From positions 248,001 to 312,000 of the forward strand of contig NZ_ML771899.1 in NCBI RefSeq assembly GCF_009733535.1: 64,000 nucleotides of DNA. Reading direction: 5' to 3'. Position numbers and translations under genes: made by a program. Every line of letters starts with the position of its first letter. Position 1 is the stretch's first letter. This DNA comes from Sphingobacterium endophyticum (GTDB lineage Bacteria; Bacteroidota; Bacteroidia; Sphingobacteriales; Sphingobacteriaceae). Shown in pieces: positions 54,430 through 62,866 of this stretch. The notes beneath the pieces were generated by a model. It was not told where the DNA came from, made no database searches, and saw only the letters and a program-made list of their open reading frames with translations.

Positions 54430-54976
54430 ATTTTCCTTTAATCGTATTAAAAATATTAACTGCTTCCCTTCGCCATGTACAAGGCTTTCCCTTGCTCGGA
54501 CTACTACGGAAGCTCCGTTACCATGCTGGATATTCAGAGGCCTAAAGTCTCATAGCCATGCCAGTGGCATTCCAGGTTAGGTAATCCCCATTTAGACATA
54601 TAATAACATAGCTCGATGAACTATCGGATACGATGTCCGCCCTTTTCTACTTATTGTAGATGCGCTGTACTCCGTTTATGCTCCATTAAATGCACATATA
54701 AATATGGAGTAGTACAGTCTGACGTTGGTAACTGTTTTCCGTCAGAGCTCCCGCATGTGACCGCTCAGGCTATCGTTCAATCAGTATGGATTTTATCCTT
54801 ATGTTCATCTTTTTACCTCCCCATTCAGTCGCAGCTTAACAGTTAACTGACTTATGAGTTTCCCAACATGCTACACTCCCTGTCCGGTTTCCCTTTCAGA
54901 TAAGTCGGGTAGTAATTGACGTCTAAACGCTTGTCAAAGAACTTGCTACTGTTCTATTTATTATATGCCCTTATGG
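54430..54976 (-). ncRNA. Group II intron domains I-III (5' part of ribozyme)
   Basis: About 550 nt between the intron 5' end and the maturase ATG with no long open frame but many self-complementary blocks. It is the expected place of domains I-III of the ribozyme, including exon-binding sites. I did not fold it. Confidence 0.75.
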
Positions 54977-54982
54977 GCGCAC

Positions 54983-55330
54983 ATGAAGATGGGGATGATA
55001 AGTGTCCGTATGGCGGTAAACAAGATATGGCTGCCGTCCAAATCCGATAAGCTCCATATAGCGCTTTGCGATCCTGGTAAATTGGTCATTGCAAAGTCGG
55101 CCATCCATGGGATGGAATCCCAGGATGGCATGGAGGCAGGAAATCCTGATGTTTGCATTGAGCGTGCACCTGTTCTGCATATAGGAAGTTTTTTCTGCCC
55201 TGTCGAGTTCAAATGCCCTTAAAGGCATGTTTCCTGCATACAGACAATTCCCCGTCCCCAAAGTGACTTTGTTCTCATGGTAGGAGATTATCCTGGATGC
55301 ACCTGCCAGGTCATGGGTTAGGACAACCAT
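54983..55330 (-). CDS. Relaxase, 5' exon (N-terminal part with HUH motif)
   Basis: From ATG 55330 the 116 codons include LVYRHTDTYHPHLH, the HUH-type nuclease motif (H-x-D-x-x-HPHxH) that ends exactly at the intron. It is the relaxase of the element, nicking oriT and transferring the strand covalently through a tyrosine. The frame overlaps the MobC stop region by 13 bp, as in translationally coupled mob operons. Splicing joins it to IVSTNIRSDG in the 3' exon. The usual MobB N-terminus (AKIIKGxSF) is not obvious here. Confidence 0.88.
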
Positions 55331-55680
55331 AATCCGAGCAGCTTTTTGACCAGGCCGGTCTGTACGGTCACGTTAACTTCGATTTGTCTCAGTGCCTTCC
55401 TTGTGGACTGGGCCTCAGGGCCCTGGCCCGGAGATTCCTCCAGGGCTTCCATCATTCGCTCAAGGCACATTCTATTCCTGGAGAGCTCCTCGAGGATGTC
55501 ATCCTGTGAGCGGTTTCGGAAGGTAGTGACGATCTTTCTGGAGAAAAGCCTTTTTCTAAGGTACAGGGCCATATTGGGGCAGGTGCTTTTTTCCCTCTGG
55601 TCCTGTAGGGAGTGGAACTCCCGTTGTGTAAAGTTCAGCGTAATGGCCTTTACCCTCCGTTCTCTTGCTTGGGTCTTCAT
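55318..55680 (-). CDS. MobC-like mobilization accessory protein
   Basis: A 120-residue basic protein that I recognise as a relaxosome accessory (MobC/MobA of Bacteroides type): an N-terminal ribbon-helix-helix-like block (VKAITLNFTQREFHSLQDQ), a PNMALYLRKRLF segment and a C-terminal leucine-rich helix (LRQIEVNVTVQTGLVKKLL). It binds near oriT and assists the relaxase. Its end overlaps the relaxase start by 13 bp, and it follows the toprim gene by 15 bp. Confidence 0.85.
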   Translation of the reverse strand: MKTQARERRVKAITLNFTQREFHSLQDQREKSTCPNMALYLRKRLFSRKIVTTFRNRSQDDILEELSRNRMCLERMMEALEESPGQGPEAQSTRKALRQIEVNVTVQTGLVKKLLGLWLS

Positions 55681-55695
55681 ATATCTGATTCTATG

Positions 55696-56610
55696 TTATT
55701 TGCTAAGCCTTAGGGCAGGGCAACCGTTGGTCGGCATCCCCAGGTTCATGGACCATTCATTGAGGTCCTTGTGGTTCTTGTAAAGCTCACTCTTGTCGCA
55801 GTAGGCGCTATCGAGTGAAAGGGCTAATCTTGTGAGCTCGATTCCCGTCCTATCGCGGTCCAGGTAGAGGGAGATCTTTTCATGAATTTCCATTTTCCTG
55901 CGGGCCCGTTCGAAGAACGAGACTGAATTCAGGACCAGAAAGTCGACCTTACTTTCGTCAAGATCCGGATGGATGGTCCGAAAGGTGAGGAAGTCCATGA
56001 ATCCCTCGAATACCAGTATCTCTCGGTTTCCATGGTCCAGGCTGGTAATGTCCTTTGGAGAGTTCCCTAATTTGTAGTGAGGGCTTCGGATCTCAAAACC
56101 ACCGCTATCGTTCGCAAAACCGATGCCGGTATAGCTGTTCCCACCAATCTCATAAACGACTTCCCGACAGTAGCGATCGGCCATTGGCAGCGACACCCGG
56201 CGGTCCTGGATGTACCTTATCAGTAAATCCGAGCGAAGTGAGAAGTGCTCGAGTACGTGCAACCTGCTCTCGGGCTGATGGGAGCTGGATGGATAAGCCT
56301 TCCTTGATGGTAGATTGAGGGCAGGGCTATTCCTGAATGCCTCCAGGAACTCGGAAATGCTGCACCCCTGATAGCGGATGGCAAAGTCGATCAGGTTGCC
56401 TCCAATGCCCAGGCTATGGTCATACCAACGGTTGATCCGCCGGTTGACCTTAAAGGACGGCTCTGACTCCTGTCGCAGCGGAGAGAGATACCAGAAGTCA
56501 TTGTTTCTGACCCTGGATGGTTCATGTCCAAGGTTCGACAGATAGTTTACCAGATCCATCTCCCTGATCTGTTCCAGTGAGATATCGCTTTTGTTTTCTT
56601 CCATATCCAC
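55696..56610 (-). CDS. Toprim-domain DNA primase-like protein of the mobile element
   Basis: A 304-residue protein of the conjugative-element primase type. Residues 15-90 resemble a CHC2-like domain (NYLSNLGHEPSRVRNNDFWYLSPLR) in which the zinc cysteines are not present, and residues 195-285 form a Toprim fold (EILVFEGFMDFLTF; ISLYLDRDRTGIEL). These proteins probably prime complementary-strand synthesis after transfer. It is the first gene of the minus-strand mob block (toprim-MobC-relaxase-coupling protein) and divergent from the transfer operon. Chromosomal dnaG is separate (35085). Confidence 0.88.
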   Translation of the reverse strand: MDMEENKSDISLEQIREMDLVNYLSNLGHEPSRVRNNDFWYLSPLRQESEPSFKVNRRINRWYDHSLGIGGNLIDFAIRYQGCSISEFLEAFRNSPALNLPSRKAYPSSSHQPESRLHVLEHFSLRSDLLIRYIQDRRVSLPMADRYCREVVYEIGGNSYTGIGFANDSGGFEIRSPHYKLGNSPKDITSLDHGNREILVFEGFMDFLTFRTIHPDLDESKVDFLVLNSVSFFERARRKMEIHEKISLYLDRDRTGIELTRLALSLDSAYCDKSELYKNHKDLNEWSMNLGMPTNGCPALRLSK

Positions 56611-57123
56611 ATTGTTGATTGATGGTTAATACCCCCAAGGACTAAAATTAAGTACGCCGGCTGACAGAATTCCGTCCCAGCTAAAATATGTAGCAGGATC
56701 GAACGTCGCTTTAGATGGATATGGTTCCTGGATGTATGCCATTTTCTACTCAAAGGGATAATAAGGCCAAAATAAATGCACTTCCTCCCATCGACAAGAG
56801 GGGACTGATAACCCCTGCGTAAAAAAGAGGATCCGAGCGTTCCAATGGACAAGAAATGTGGCTGAAGTATTCATTAATGAAAAATGAAAAGAGGGGTGGG
56901 TAAAGGGTTCCAGTAATTCGTGCTGAAAATTCAGCTCGCTCGGTAAAACCGGACAGGGATTGGTCCCGGTGTCGAAGGCCATTACGTCATTTCGGGGCAC
57001 GACCGCGGTACAGTAAATGTTGTACTTGTCGAGGGAGATTTTACGAAGTTATTTTGGATTAGAAAGCGTTCGATAAGTCCAGCAAAGGCAATCGTACGGT
57101 CAAACAATTAAACAGGAGGAAAT
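56611..57123. other. Divergent control region, candidate oriT region
   Basis: A 0.5-kb non-coding stretch between the mob and tra operons. It contains an inverted repeat CGTGCTGAA-AA-TTCAGCTCG (about 56920-56937, one mismatch) and a small hairpin GGGA-TTGG-TCCC near 56955. It carries a strong AGGAGG ribosome-binding site at 57115-57120 before the next gene. The location and repeats are compatible with oriT, but no nick consensus can be confirmed. Confidence 0.45.
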
Positions 57124-57561
57124 ATGTTGGAGAATTTAACATGGCTGCAAGTTCTGCTTCCACTTTCAGTGGGACTGGCGATCTACTACGTTTGGGTGCT
57201 GTCGACCTGTTTTGCAAGTGGGATGGTGGACAGGATCGATCAGGGTAAGGTTCCATCGCGAAAAAGGAAACAGGGCTGGGCCTCGAGGCCCTGGAACTTT
57301 GGAGGGAATGACGGAATTCCTCTGGGCCAGGGGGACGGTGGCAGCACCGAATTTCTTGATCAGCTAAGGCTTTACCTCGAGCCCTATAGGAATGGAGTAC
57401 TGTACCGTTCTGCACAAGGGGATGTCCTTGGTGACCTGCTGGCCAAGTATAACCCAACGGGAAATAGTGAAAGGGGCAGTATCTTGATGAAAGTGTTGGA
57501 GGAAGAACTGCATGAATTTAAGGTAAAGATTGTGGAAGAAAACGAATCCGGAAAAACCTAG
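57124..57561 (+). CDS. Small conjugal-transfer membrane protein
   Basis: A 145-residue protein with one N-terminal hydrophobic helix (LLPLSVGLAIYYVWVLSTCFAS), a glycine-rich central stretch (GGNDGIPLGQGDGGS) and an acidic C-terminal helix (LEEELHEFKVKIVEENESG). It sits just before TraE in the position where Bacteroidota conjugative transposons carry small, poorly conserved Tra proteins. It has a strong AGGAGG site, unusual in this phylum. Function is unknown; a structural role in the transfer complex is inference from position. Confidence 0.7.
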   Translation: MLENLTWLQVLLPLSVGLAIYYVWVLSTCFASGMVDRIDQGKVPSRKRKQGWASRPWNFGGNDGIPLGQGDGGSTEFLDQLRLYLEPYRNGVLYRSAQGDVLGDLLAKYNPTGNSERGSILMKVLEEELHEFKVKIVEENESGKT

Positions 57562-57572
57562 GACCCTAGGTT
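57555..57572. repeat. Palindrome at the end of the first transfer gene
   Basis: AACCTAGG-AC-CCTAGGTT is a perfect 8-bp inverted repeat that covers the TAG stop codon. It could be a weak hairpin, a binding site or part of a second oriT candidate. A shorter GGTGC-AC-GCACC repeat follows at 57611-57622. Confidence 0.6.
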
Positions 57573-57695
57573 ACAAATCTAAGCTGGCCTGCGCTCCCGG
57601 TTCTGATCGGTGCACGCACCTCATGGAAATCCGCTTTGCAGCTAACTCGGGACCGCATGCCGCTTTTTATTGAACCTGTTAAAATAGTTTAAGAT

Positions 57696-58040
57696 ATGAA
57701 ACATAAAAGAAAATTTTTCGTCAGAATCGGCCTTGGATACAGACGGTTAGGGCATTCCCTTTTGACCCTCCACTTGCTGGGTATGCAAATTTGCATTGCC
57801 CAAGACGGCAATGCCGGGATTGAGGCAGCCAATTCCCAGGTCCGAAGTTATTTTAGTTCAGGAACCCAACTCATGTATGCCGTAGGGGGACTCTTGGGGC
57901 TGATCGGAGCTATAAAGGTCTTTCAGAAATGGAACAATGGGGATCCTGATACCGCTAAGGTCGCCGCTGCCTGGTTTGGTAGCTGTGTCTTCCTGGTGGT
58001 TGTTACTACCGTCATCGAATCATTCTTTGGAATAAACTGA
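57696..58040 (+). CDS. traE: Conjugative transposon protein TraE (DUF4134)
   Basis: A 114-residue protein with an N-terminal signal or membrane segment (HSLLTLHLLGMQICIAQ) and the DUF4134 core: SYFSSGTQLMYAVGGLLGLIGAI, then KVFQKWNNGDPD, then a second helix (VAAAWFGSCVFLVVVTTVIE). TraE is a small membrane component (VirB2-like) of the transfer apparatus. It is 2 bp before traF. Length fits the family. Confidence 0.9.
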   Translation: MKHKRKFFVRIGLGYRRLGHSLLTLHLLGMQICIAQDGNAGIEAANSQVRSYFSSGTQLMYAVGGLLGLIGAIKVFQKWNNGDPDTAKVAAAWFGSCVFLVVVTTVIESFFGIN

Positions 58041-58042
58041 GC

Positions 58043-58378
58043 ATGGCAAATTCGATTTACCGCATTCAGCGCGATATCAATAAACCAATTGAATTCTATG
58101 GGTTGAAGTCTCTGTTCATGGTGATATTTGCAGTCGGCATTTTATTGTTATTTGCTGCCTTTATAGGCCTGTACTATGCTGGGATTCCAAGGATACCCAG
58201 CCTGCTCTCGGTAACTATGACCGCGATGATCTGGGCAGTTAAGGTCCAAAGGCTGAGCAGGAGATTTGGACGTTATGGCCTACTGAAGGCTTACGCTAGG
58301 AGAAAGCTACCCGAGTCGGTCCGCATAAGGGACCGGCGCATCTTTATGGATATCAGTTTCAACGGGGAGGGAAGATGA
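58043..58378 (+). CDS. traF: Conjugative transposon protein TraF (DUF4133)
   Basis: A 111-residue protein with two hydrophobic helices (SLFMVIFAVGILLLFAAFIGL; SLLSVTMTAMIWAV), starting YRIQRDINKPIEFYGLK, which is the DUF4133 signature. It corresponds to the VirB3-like inner-membrane protein of the element. Its stop overlaps the next start as ATGA (58375-58378), so translation is coupled to TraG. Confidence 0.92.
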   Translation: MANSIYRIQRDINKPIEFYGLKSLFMVIFAVGILLLFAAFIGLYYAGIPRIPSLLSVTMTAMIWAVKVQRLSRRFGRYGLLKAYARRKLPESVRIRDRRIFMDISFNGEGR

Positions 58379-60852
58379 ACAGGGAAATCACGACGGTATT
58401 TCCGCTAATGGACGTTGAACACGACTGTATATTGAGCAAGACGGGCGATGTGACCCTTGTTTATAGAGCTAAGCTTCCAGAGATATTCACGCTTTCCGAC
58501 GTAGAGTATGAAACCTTCCACCAGAGCTGGATCAGGGCACTCAGGTCCCTTCCGGCAGGAAGTATAATGCACAAGCAGGATTGGTTCGAAAACAGAATCC
58601 ATAGGCCGGATCTTTGCCGACCGGAAATTGGTGCTTTAGACCTTGCCAGTGAGAAGCACTTCAACGAACGTCCCTATTTGGACCACGAGTGCTTCATCCT
58701 GCTTACCAAGCCACGATCTTCAGGGAAGGTGCCAAATAGCCTCTTCTCAAGTCTGTTAAGGGGAAATCTGGTTCCTGCCGAGACGATTTCCAAGGATGGA
58801 TTCGACGATTTTTTTGCCGCCTGTGGACAATTTCAGAGAATTTTGGAGGACTCTTCCTTAATTCGGCTGGAACGCATATCTGGAAAGGAGCTGGCAAGCG
58901 GGAGGGAACGGGCGGGTCTAATTGAACGTTACTGTCTCCTTGAAGGCACAGATTCCAGGCCTATTATAGGGGACATCAGCTTTTCAGATGGAATCCGGAT
59001 AGGAGACCGTCTTTGCCAACTGTATACCCTGAGCGATGCGAGTGAACTTCCTTCGATGTGCGGTAGCAGGATCGATTTCGATCGATACTCAACAGATAGG
59101 TCCCGTTTCAGCGTGGGGTTCTGTTCTTCCCTAGGTCAGCTCCTCTCGTGCAACCATATTTACAACCAGTACATCCTAATTTCCGACCCCCAAAAGACGC
59201 TGAAGAGGCTGGAAAGGAAGCGCCTAAGGCTGCAGTCACTTTCGTCCTACAGTCGAGGGAACAGGATAGCCAGAGATGCTACCGATGAATTTTTGAATGA
59301 AGCATTCTCCCAACAGCGCCTTCCGGTAAGGGCACATTTCAACCTACTTGCATGGACTGTTGAGCAGAGTGAGCTCCCGGTCATAAGAAACATGGTCACC
59401 TCTGCCCTTTCCAACATGGACAGCCTCTGCAAACAGGAGACCGTGGGAGCCCCACAGATCTATTGGGCTGGAATCCCTGGGAATTCTGCGGACCTTCCGC
59501 TGAGCGAGACATTCGAGACCTTTGCGGAACAGGCTAGTTGCTTTCTGAACCTAGAGACGGGCAGCTCCAGCTCCTTGAGCCCCACAGGTATCCGTCTGGG
59601 GGACCGGCTGACGGGCAGGCCGCTTCACGTGGACTTATCCGATGAGCCGATCAAGAAGGGTATATGTACCAACCGAAATAAATTCATTCTGGGACCTACG
59701 GGAAGTGGAAAGTCCTTCTTTACCAACCATATGCTCCGGGGATACCATCAGCAGGGCAGCCATATTGTACTCGTGGACGTCGGTCACAGCTACCGGGGCC
59801 TCTGCCAACTTCTAGGGGGGCGGTATTTTACCTATTCGGAGGAAGAGCCCATACGTTTTAACCCCTTCCAAATCGGCGATGGAGACAATCTGGATACCGA
59901 GAAGAAGGAAAGTATAAAAACGTTGCTCCTGGCTCTTTGGAAGAAGGACGACGAGGCATTCAAGCGCTCGGAATATGTTGCGCTTTCCAATGCCATAACG
60001 GGTTACTTTGAATTTTTGGCGTCAAAGCCAAAGATCAAGCCGTGTTTCGACAGTTTCTATGAGTACGCAAGGGACCATTATGTCTATAGCCTAAAAGGGG
60101 AGGGCGTCAAGGACAGCGACTTTGACATTGACAATTTCCTATATGTCCTGAGGCCTTTTTATAAAGGTGGTGAATTCGACTATCTGCTAAATTCCAGCCA
60201 GGAGCTCAATCTTTTGGGGGAAAGGTTCATAGTCTTCGAGCTAGACAATATAAAGGAGCATCCCATTCTCTTTCCCGTTGTCACCATCATCATCATGGAG
60301 GTATTCGTCAACAAGATGAGGAAAGTAAAGGGCCTGCGAAAGGTGATCTTGATAGAGGAAGCATGGAAAGCACTGATGAAAGAAGGCTTTGCCCAGTACA
60401 TAAAGTACCTTTTCAAGACCGTCCGAAAATTCTTCGGCGAGGCGATAGTAGTCACCCAGGATATAGAAGATATCATATCCTCGCCTGTGGTCAAACAGTC
60501 CATTATCAATAACAGTGACTGCAAGATCCTGCTGGACCAGCGAAAATTCGTCAATCGGTTCGACCAGATCCAACAGCTGCTGGGGCTTAGCGAAAAGGAA
60601 AAATCAATGGTCCTTTCCATTAACCGGGACAACGATCCCAAATACAGGTACAAAGAGGTGTTCATCTCCTTAGGTGGCGTCCACTCCAGGATCTATAGAA
60701 CTGAGGTATCCCTTGAGGAATACATTTGCTATACAACTGAGGAATCGGAAAGGATTAAGCTTTCGCAATATGCCGACCGGCTCGGCGGGGACCTGTCCCA
60801 TGCCATTTCAGCAATGGCAAGGGATATACGCGAAGGATTAATAAAAATTTGA
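58375..60852 (+). CDS. traG: Conjugative transposon TraG (VirB4-like) ATPase
   Basis: An 825-residue ATPase. After an N-terminal domain come Walker A GPTGSGKSFFTN (about residue 439) and Walker B VILIEEAWKALM (about residue 656), followed by VVTQDIEDIISSPVVKQSI, typical of CTnDOT TraG. It powers assembly of the type IV secretion channel at the inner membrane. Start is fixed by the ATGA overlap with traF. The product is full length and intact. It should not be confused with the VirD4-like coupling protein at 49745. Confidence 0.96.
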   Translation: MNREITTVFPLMDVEHDCILSKTGDVTLVYRAKLPEIFTLSDVEYETFHQSWIRALRSLPAGSIMHKQDWFENRIHRPDLCRPEIGALDLASEKHFNERPYLDHECFILLTKPRSSGKVPNSLFSSLLRGNLVPAETISKDGFDDFFAACGQFQRILEDSSLIRLERISGKELASGRERAGLIERYCLLEGTDSRPIIGDISFSDGIRIGDRLCQLYTLSDASELPSMCGSRIDFDRYSTDRSRFSVGFCSSLGQLLSCNHIYNQYILISDPQKTLKRLERKRLRLQSLSSYSRGNRIARDATDEFLNEAFSQQRLPVRAHFNLLAWTVEQSELPVIRNMVTSALSNMDSLCKQETVGAPQIYWAGIPGNSADLPLSETFETFAEQASCFLNLETGSSSSLSPTGIRLGDRLTGRPLHVDLSDEPIKKGICTNRNKFILGPTGSGKSFFTNHMLRGYHQQGSHIVLVDVGHSYRGLCQLLGGRYFTYSEEEPIRFNPFQIGDGDNLDTEKKESIKTLLLALWKKDDEAFKRSEYVALSNAITGYFEFLASKPKIKPCFDSFYEYARDHYVYSLKGEGVKDSDFDIDNFLYVLRPFYKGGEFDYLLNSSQELNLLGERFIVFELDNIKEHPILFPVVTIIIMEVFVNKMRKVKGLRKVILIEEAWKALMKEGFAQYIKYLFKTVRKFFGEAIVVTQDIEDIISSPVVKQSIINNSDCKILLDQRKFVNRFDQIQQLLGLSEKEKSMVLSINRDNDPKYRYKEVFISLGGVHSRIYRTEVSLEEYICYTTEESERIKLSQYADRLGGDLSHAISAMARDIREGLIKI

Positions 60853-60856
60853 AGCT

Positions 60857-61549
60857 ATGAAGAGAATCACCATAATAAGGATTTCACTCCTATTTTTAAC
60901 ATTAGCATGTACCCCCACCAACCAGGCCAGGGCCCAGCTCGCCATTGCCGAGGTGATCCGGGCGGGAATCAAGCGGGTTGTCAAGGCGGTCGACCTGAAA
61001 GTACAGCGATTGCAGAACCGTACGGTATGGTTGCAGAACGCTCAGAAGACCCTGGAAAACTCTCTGAGTAAAAGGCGGCTTAAGGAAATTTCAGAGTGGA
61101 CCCAAAGGCAGGCCCAGCAGTACCGGGAACATTACCTTGGATTCAGAAAGGTCCGCTCGGCGATCAGCCGCTACCGTCAGGTGCGCCAGATAGTCCAGCT
61201 ACAGGCTTCCATGCTCAAGGAATACAGGCAAGTCTGGCCCACGATAAGGAAAAACGGGAATTTCAGTCCCGATGAGATTGAGTATATGGAAAAGATATAT
61301 ACAGGAATCCTGGAAAGAAGCTTGCAGGACGTAGAGCAGATCGCCCTGGTCATAAAGTCCTTCCAATTGGAAATGAACGACAGCCAGCGTAGCGAAATGA
61401 TAAAGAGTGCTTCTCGTGAGATCTATGCCAACCACAGGGACCTTGTGAACTTCAACAGGCAGAACATTCTGTTGAGTATCCATAGATCAGCTGAAATCCG
61501 TGATGTCGATCGGATTCGTAAGTTTTATCTACCTACAACGAAAAGATGA
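60857..61549 (+). CDS. traI: Conjugal transfer protein TraI-like
   Basis: A 230-residue exported protein (signal to ARAQ). It is long and helical and I recognise it as the TraI type that follows TraG in Bacteroidota elements (NRTVWLQNAQKTLENSL; WTQRQAQQYREHYLGF). The C-terminal third has the block LEMNDSQRSEMIKSA, which recurs as KMDDGQR and QMNDGER in the two next genes. It is 4 bp after traG and overlaps the next gene by ATGA. Its role is periplasmic, VirB5-like by position. Confidence 0.82.
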   Translation: MKRITIIRISLLFLTLACTPTNQARAQLAIAEVIRAGIKRVVKAVDLKVQRLQNRTVWLQNAQKTLENSLSKRRLKEISEWTQRQAQQYREHYLGFRKVRSAISRYRQVRQIVQLQASMLKEYRQVWPTIRKNGNFSPDEIEYMEKIYTGILERSLQDVEQIALVIKSFQLEMNDSQRSEMIKSASREIYANHRDLVNFNRQNILLSIHRSAEIRDVDRIRKFYLPTTKR

Positions 61550-62196
61550 AGGTCAGGAAAATAACCGGGCTTCTATGCATTTTGACTGCCATTGCCGTTA
61601 CGGATGGCCAAAGCCAGACCCTGAGGGAATGGGTACGTCAGAAGGCTACGCAAAAGAGGTACTTGGTCCAGCATATTGCTGCCCAAAGGGTATATCTCAA
61701 GCTGGTGAAAGATGGAGTAAATTTCGCCAGGTCGGGATGGGGAAAGATCCAGGGTAAAAAGGGTGCTGAGGTTGACCTGCACAACCGTTTCTTTAACTCG
61801 CTGTGTACGGTAAGTCCACAGGTCAAGGGGTACCCCAAGATTATGGGAATCCTGGCAATGCAGGCTGATATTCTGGCGCACTATGCTGAATTCCGGTCAA
61901 GGACACGTTTGCACGGATTGACTTCAATCCAAGGGCGAAAAACCCTTGAATCGGTCTATCCTGTCCTGCTTGGCCGCTGTAATGGGCTTCTAAACGACCT
62001 TGGAGCCGTCCTGAGGGAAGGACATCTGAAAATGGACGATGGACAGCGGATTCTGGCTATTGAGGAGATAGGAGGGGAAATGTACGGCTTGCTGCTTTTT
62101 TCCAAGGGCATATTGGACGGTTCATTGACACTTTCCCTACTGATCAAGCAGTTCGGAAGCGACCTGCAGAAGGCGGAAGTGATATTCAAACCTTAA
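61546..62196 (+). CDS. Second TraI-like exported transfer protein
   Basis: A 216-residue protein with a signal peptide ending DGQSQ, a helical body (RQKATQKRYLVQHIAAQRVYL) and the block HLKMDDGQRILAIEEIG near residue 165, parallel to the other two TraI-like proteins. It probably arose by gene duplication within the element. Function is unknown but should be periplasmic. Start overlaps the upstream stop (ATGA), and the next gene follows after 11 bp. Confidence 0.7.
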   Translation: MKVRKITGLLCILTAIAVTDGQSQTLREWVRQKATQKRYLVQHIAAQRVYLKLVKDGVNFARSGWGKIQGKKGAEVDLHNRFFNSLCTVSPQVKGYPKIMGILAMQADILAHYAEFRSRTRLHGLTSIQGRKTLESVYPVLLGRCNGLLNDLGAVLREGHLKMDDGQRILAIEEIGGEMYGLLLFSKGILDGSLTLSLLIKQFGSDLQKAEVIFKP

Positions 62197-62207
62197 AAAG
62201 ACTCGAT

Positions 62208-62849
62208 ATGAAGACATTCAAACTTTACCTATTCATCTCCACCTTTCTCATCATACCATCGCAAAGGGCATTCCCGCAGCGTACAGAGATTTCGCAATTG
62301 CTGCTTAATGTGGAGAAGCTGACCCAAATGAAGAAAATTCTCTACCAGATGAAGCAGGGCTATTCCATACTCTCCAAAGGTTACGGCATGGTCACGGACC
62401 TCTCCAGGGGAAACTTCAACCTGCACAGGGCCTTTTTACAAGGCCTGATGAAGGCATCTCCAACGATCAGTAAGTACCATAAGGTAGACCGAATAGCCAT
62501 TCTCCAGATTCAGCTGGTCAGGCAATCCCGGCAGGCCGTACTTAGGTATAGAAAATCCGGGAGGTTTACACTGGATGAGCTGGATTACCTTTCCAAAGTA
62601 CGGCAAAAGGTACTCGAAGGATCCCTTGCGTACCTCCAGGAACTCACCTCGCTGCTCTTGGACGGGGAGGTCCAGATGAACGACGGCGAACGGCTTAGTG
62701 CAATCGATAGGATTCATGCCCAAATGGAGGATGCCACGGCGTTCTTAAGGGGCTTCCTTCACGAAACGGACGTGCTCATGGTACGGCGCGGCCAGGAGAG
62801 GAAGGAGTCGGAGCGCATAGGGAGGCTCTTTGGCCGGTCAGAAAAATAG
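62208..62849 (+). CDS. Third TraI-like exported transfer protein
   Basis: A 213-residue protein with a signal peptide (MKTFKLYLFISTFLIIPSQ), an elongated helical body (QLLLNVEKLTQMKKILYQM) and the shared block EVQMNDGERLSAIDRIH near residue 150. The C-terminus is very basic (RRGQERKESERIGRLFGR). By position, family and motif it is the third member of a tandem TraI-like cluster. Proteins of this type are sometimes annotated as TerB-like, but the shared block suggests a transfer role. Confidence 0.7.
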   Translation: MKTFKLYLFISTFLIIPSQRAFPQRTEISQLLLNVEKLTQMKKILYQMKQGYSILSKGYGMVTDLSRGNFNLHRAFLQGLMKASPTISKYHKVDRIAILQIQLVRQSRQAVLRYRKSGRFTLDELDYLSKVRQKVLEGSLAYLQELTSLLLDGEVQMNDGERLSAIDRIHAQMEDATAFLRGFLHETDVLMVRRGQERKESERIGRLFGRSEK

Positions 62850-62866
62850 ACTAAAAAAAACGAACG

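Larger units (their letters stand above)
52497..54982 (-). mobile_element. Complete group II intron inserted in the relaxase gene
   Basis: A 2,486-nt intron, minus strand, in the sense orientation of the relaxase. The 5' end is GTGCGCCC (54982 downward), matching the GUGYG consensus, and the 3' end is CTAC (52497), matching AY. Domain V is at 52559-52592, the RT/maturase ORF lies in domain IV, and about 550 nt of ribozyme domains I-III precede it. The exon junction is CATCTTCAT/ATCGTATCG, between codons, so splicing restores the frame exactly. All parts look intact. Confidence 0.92.
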
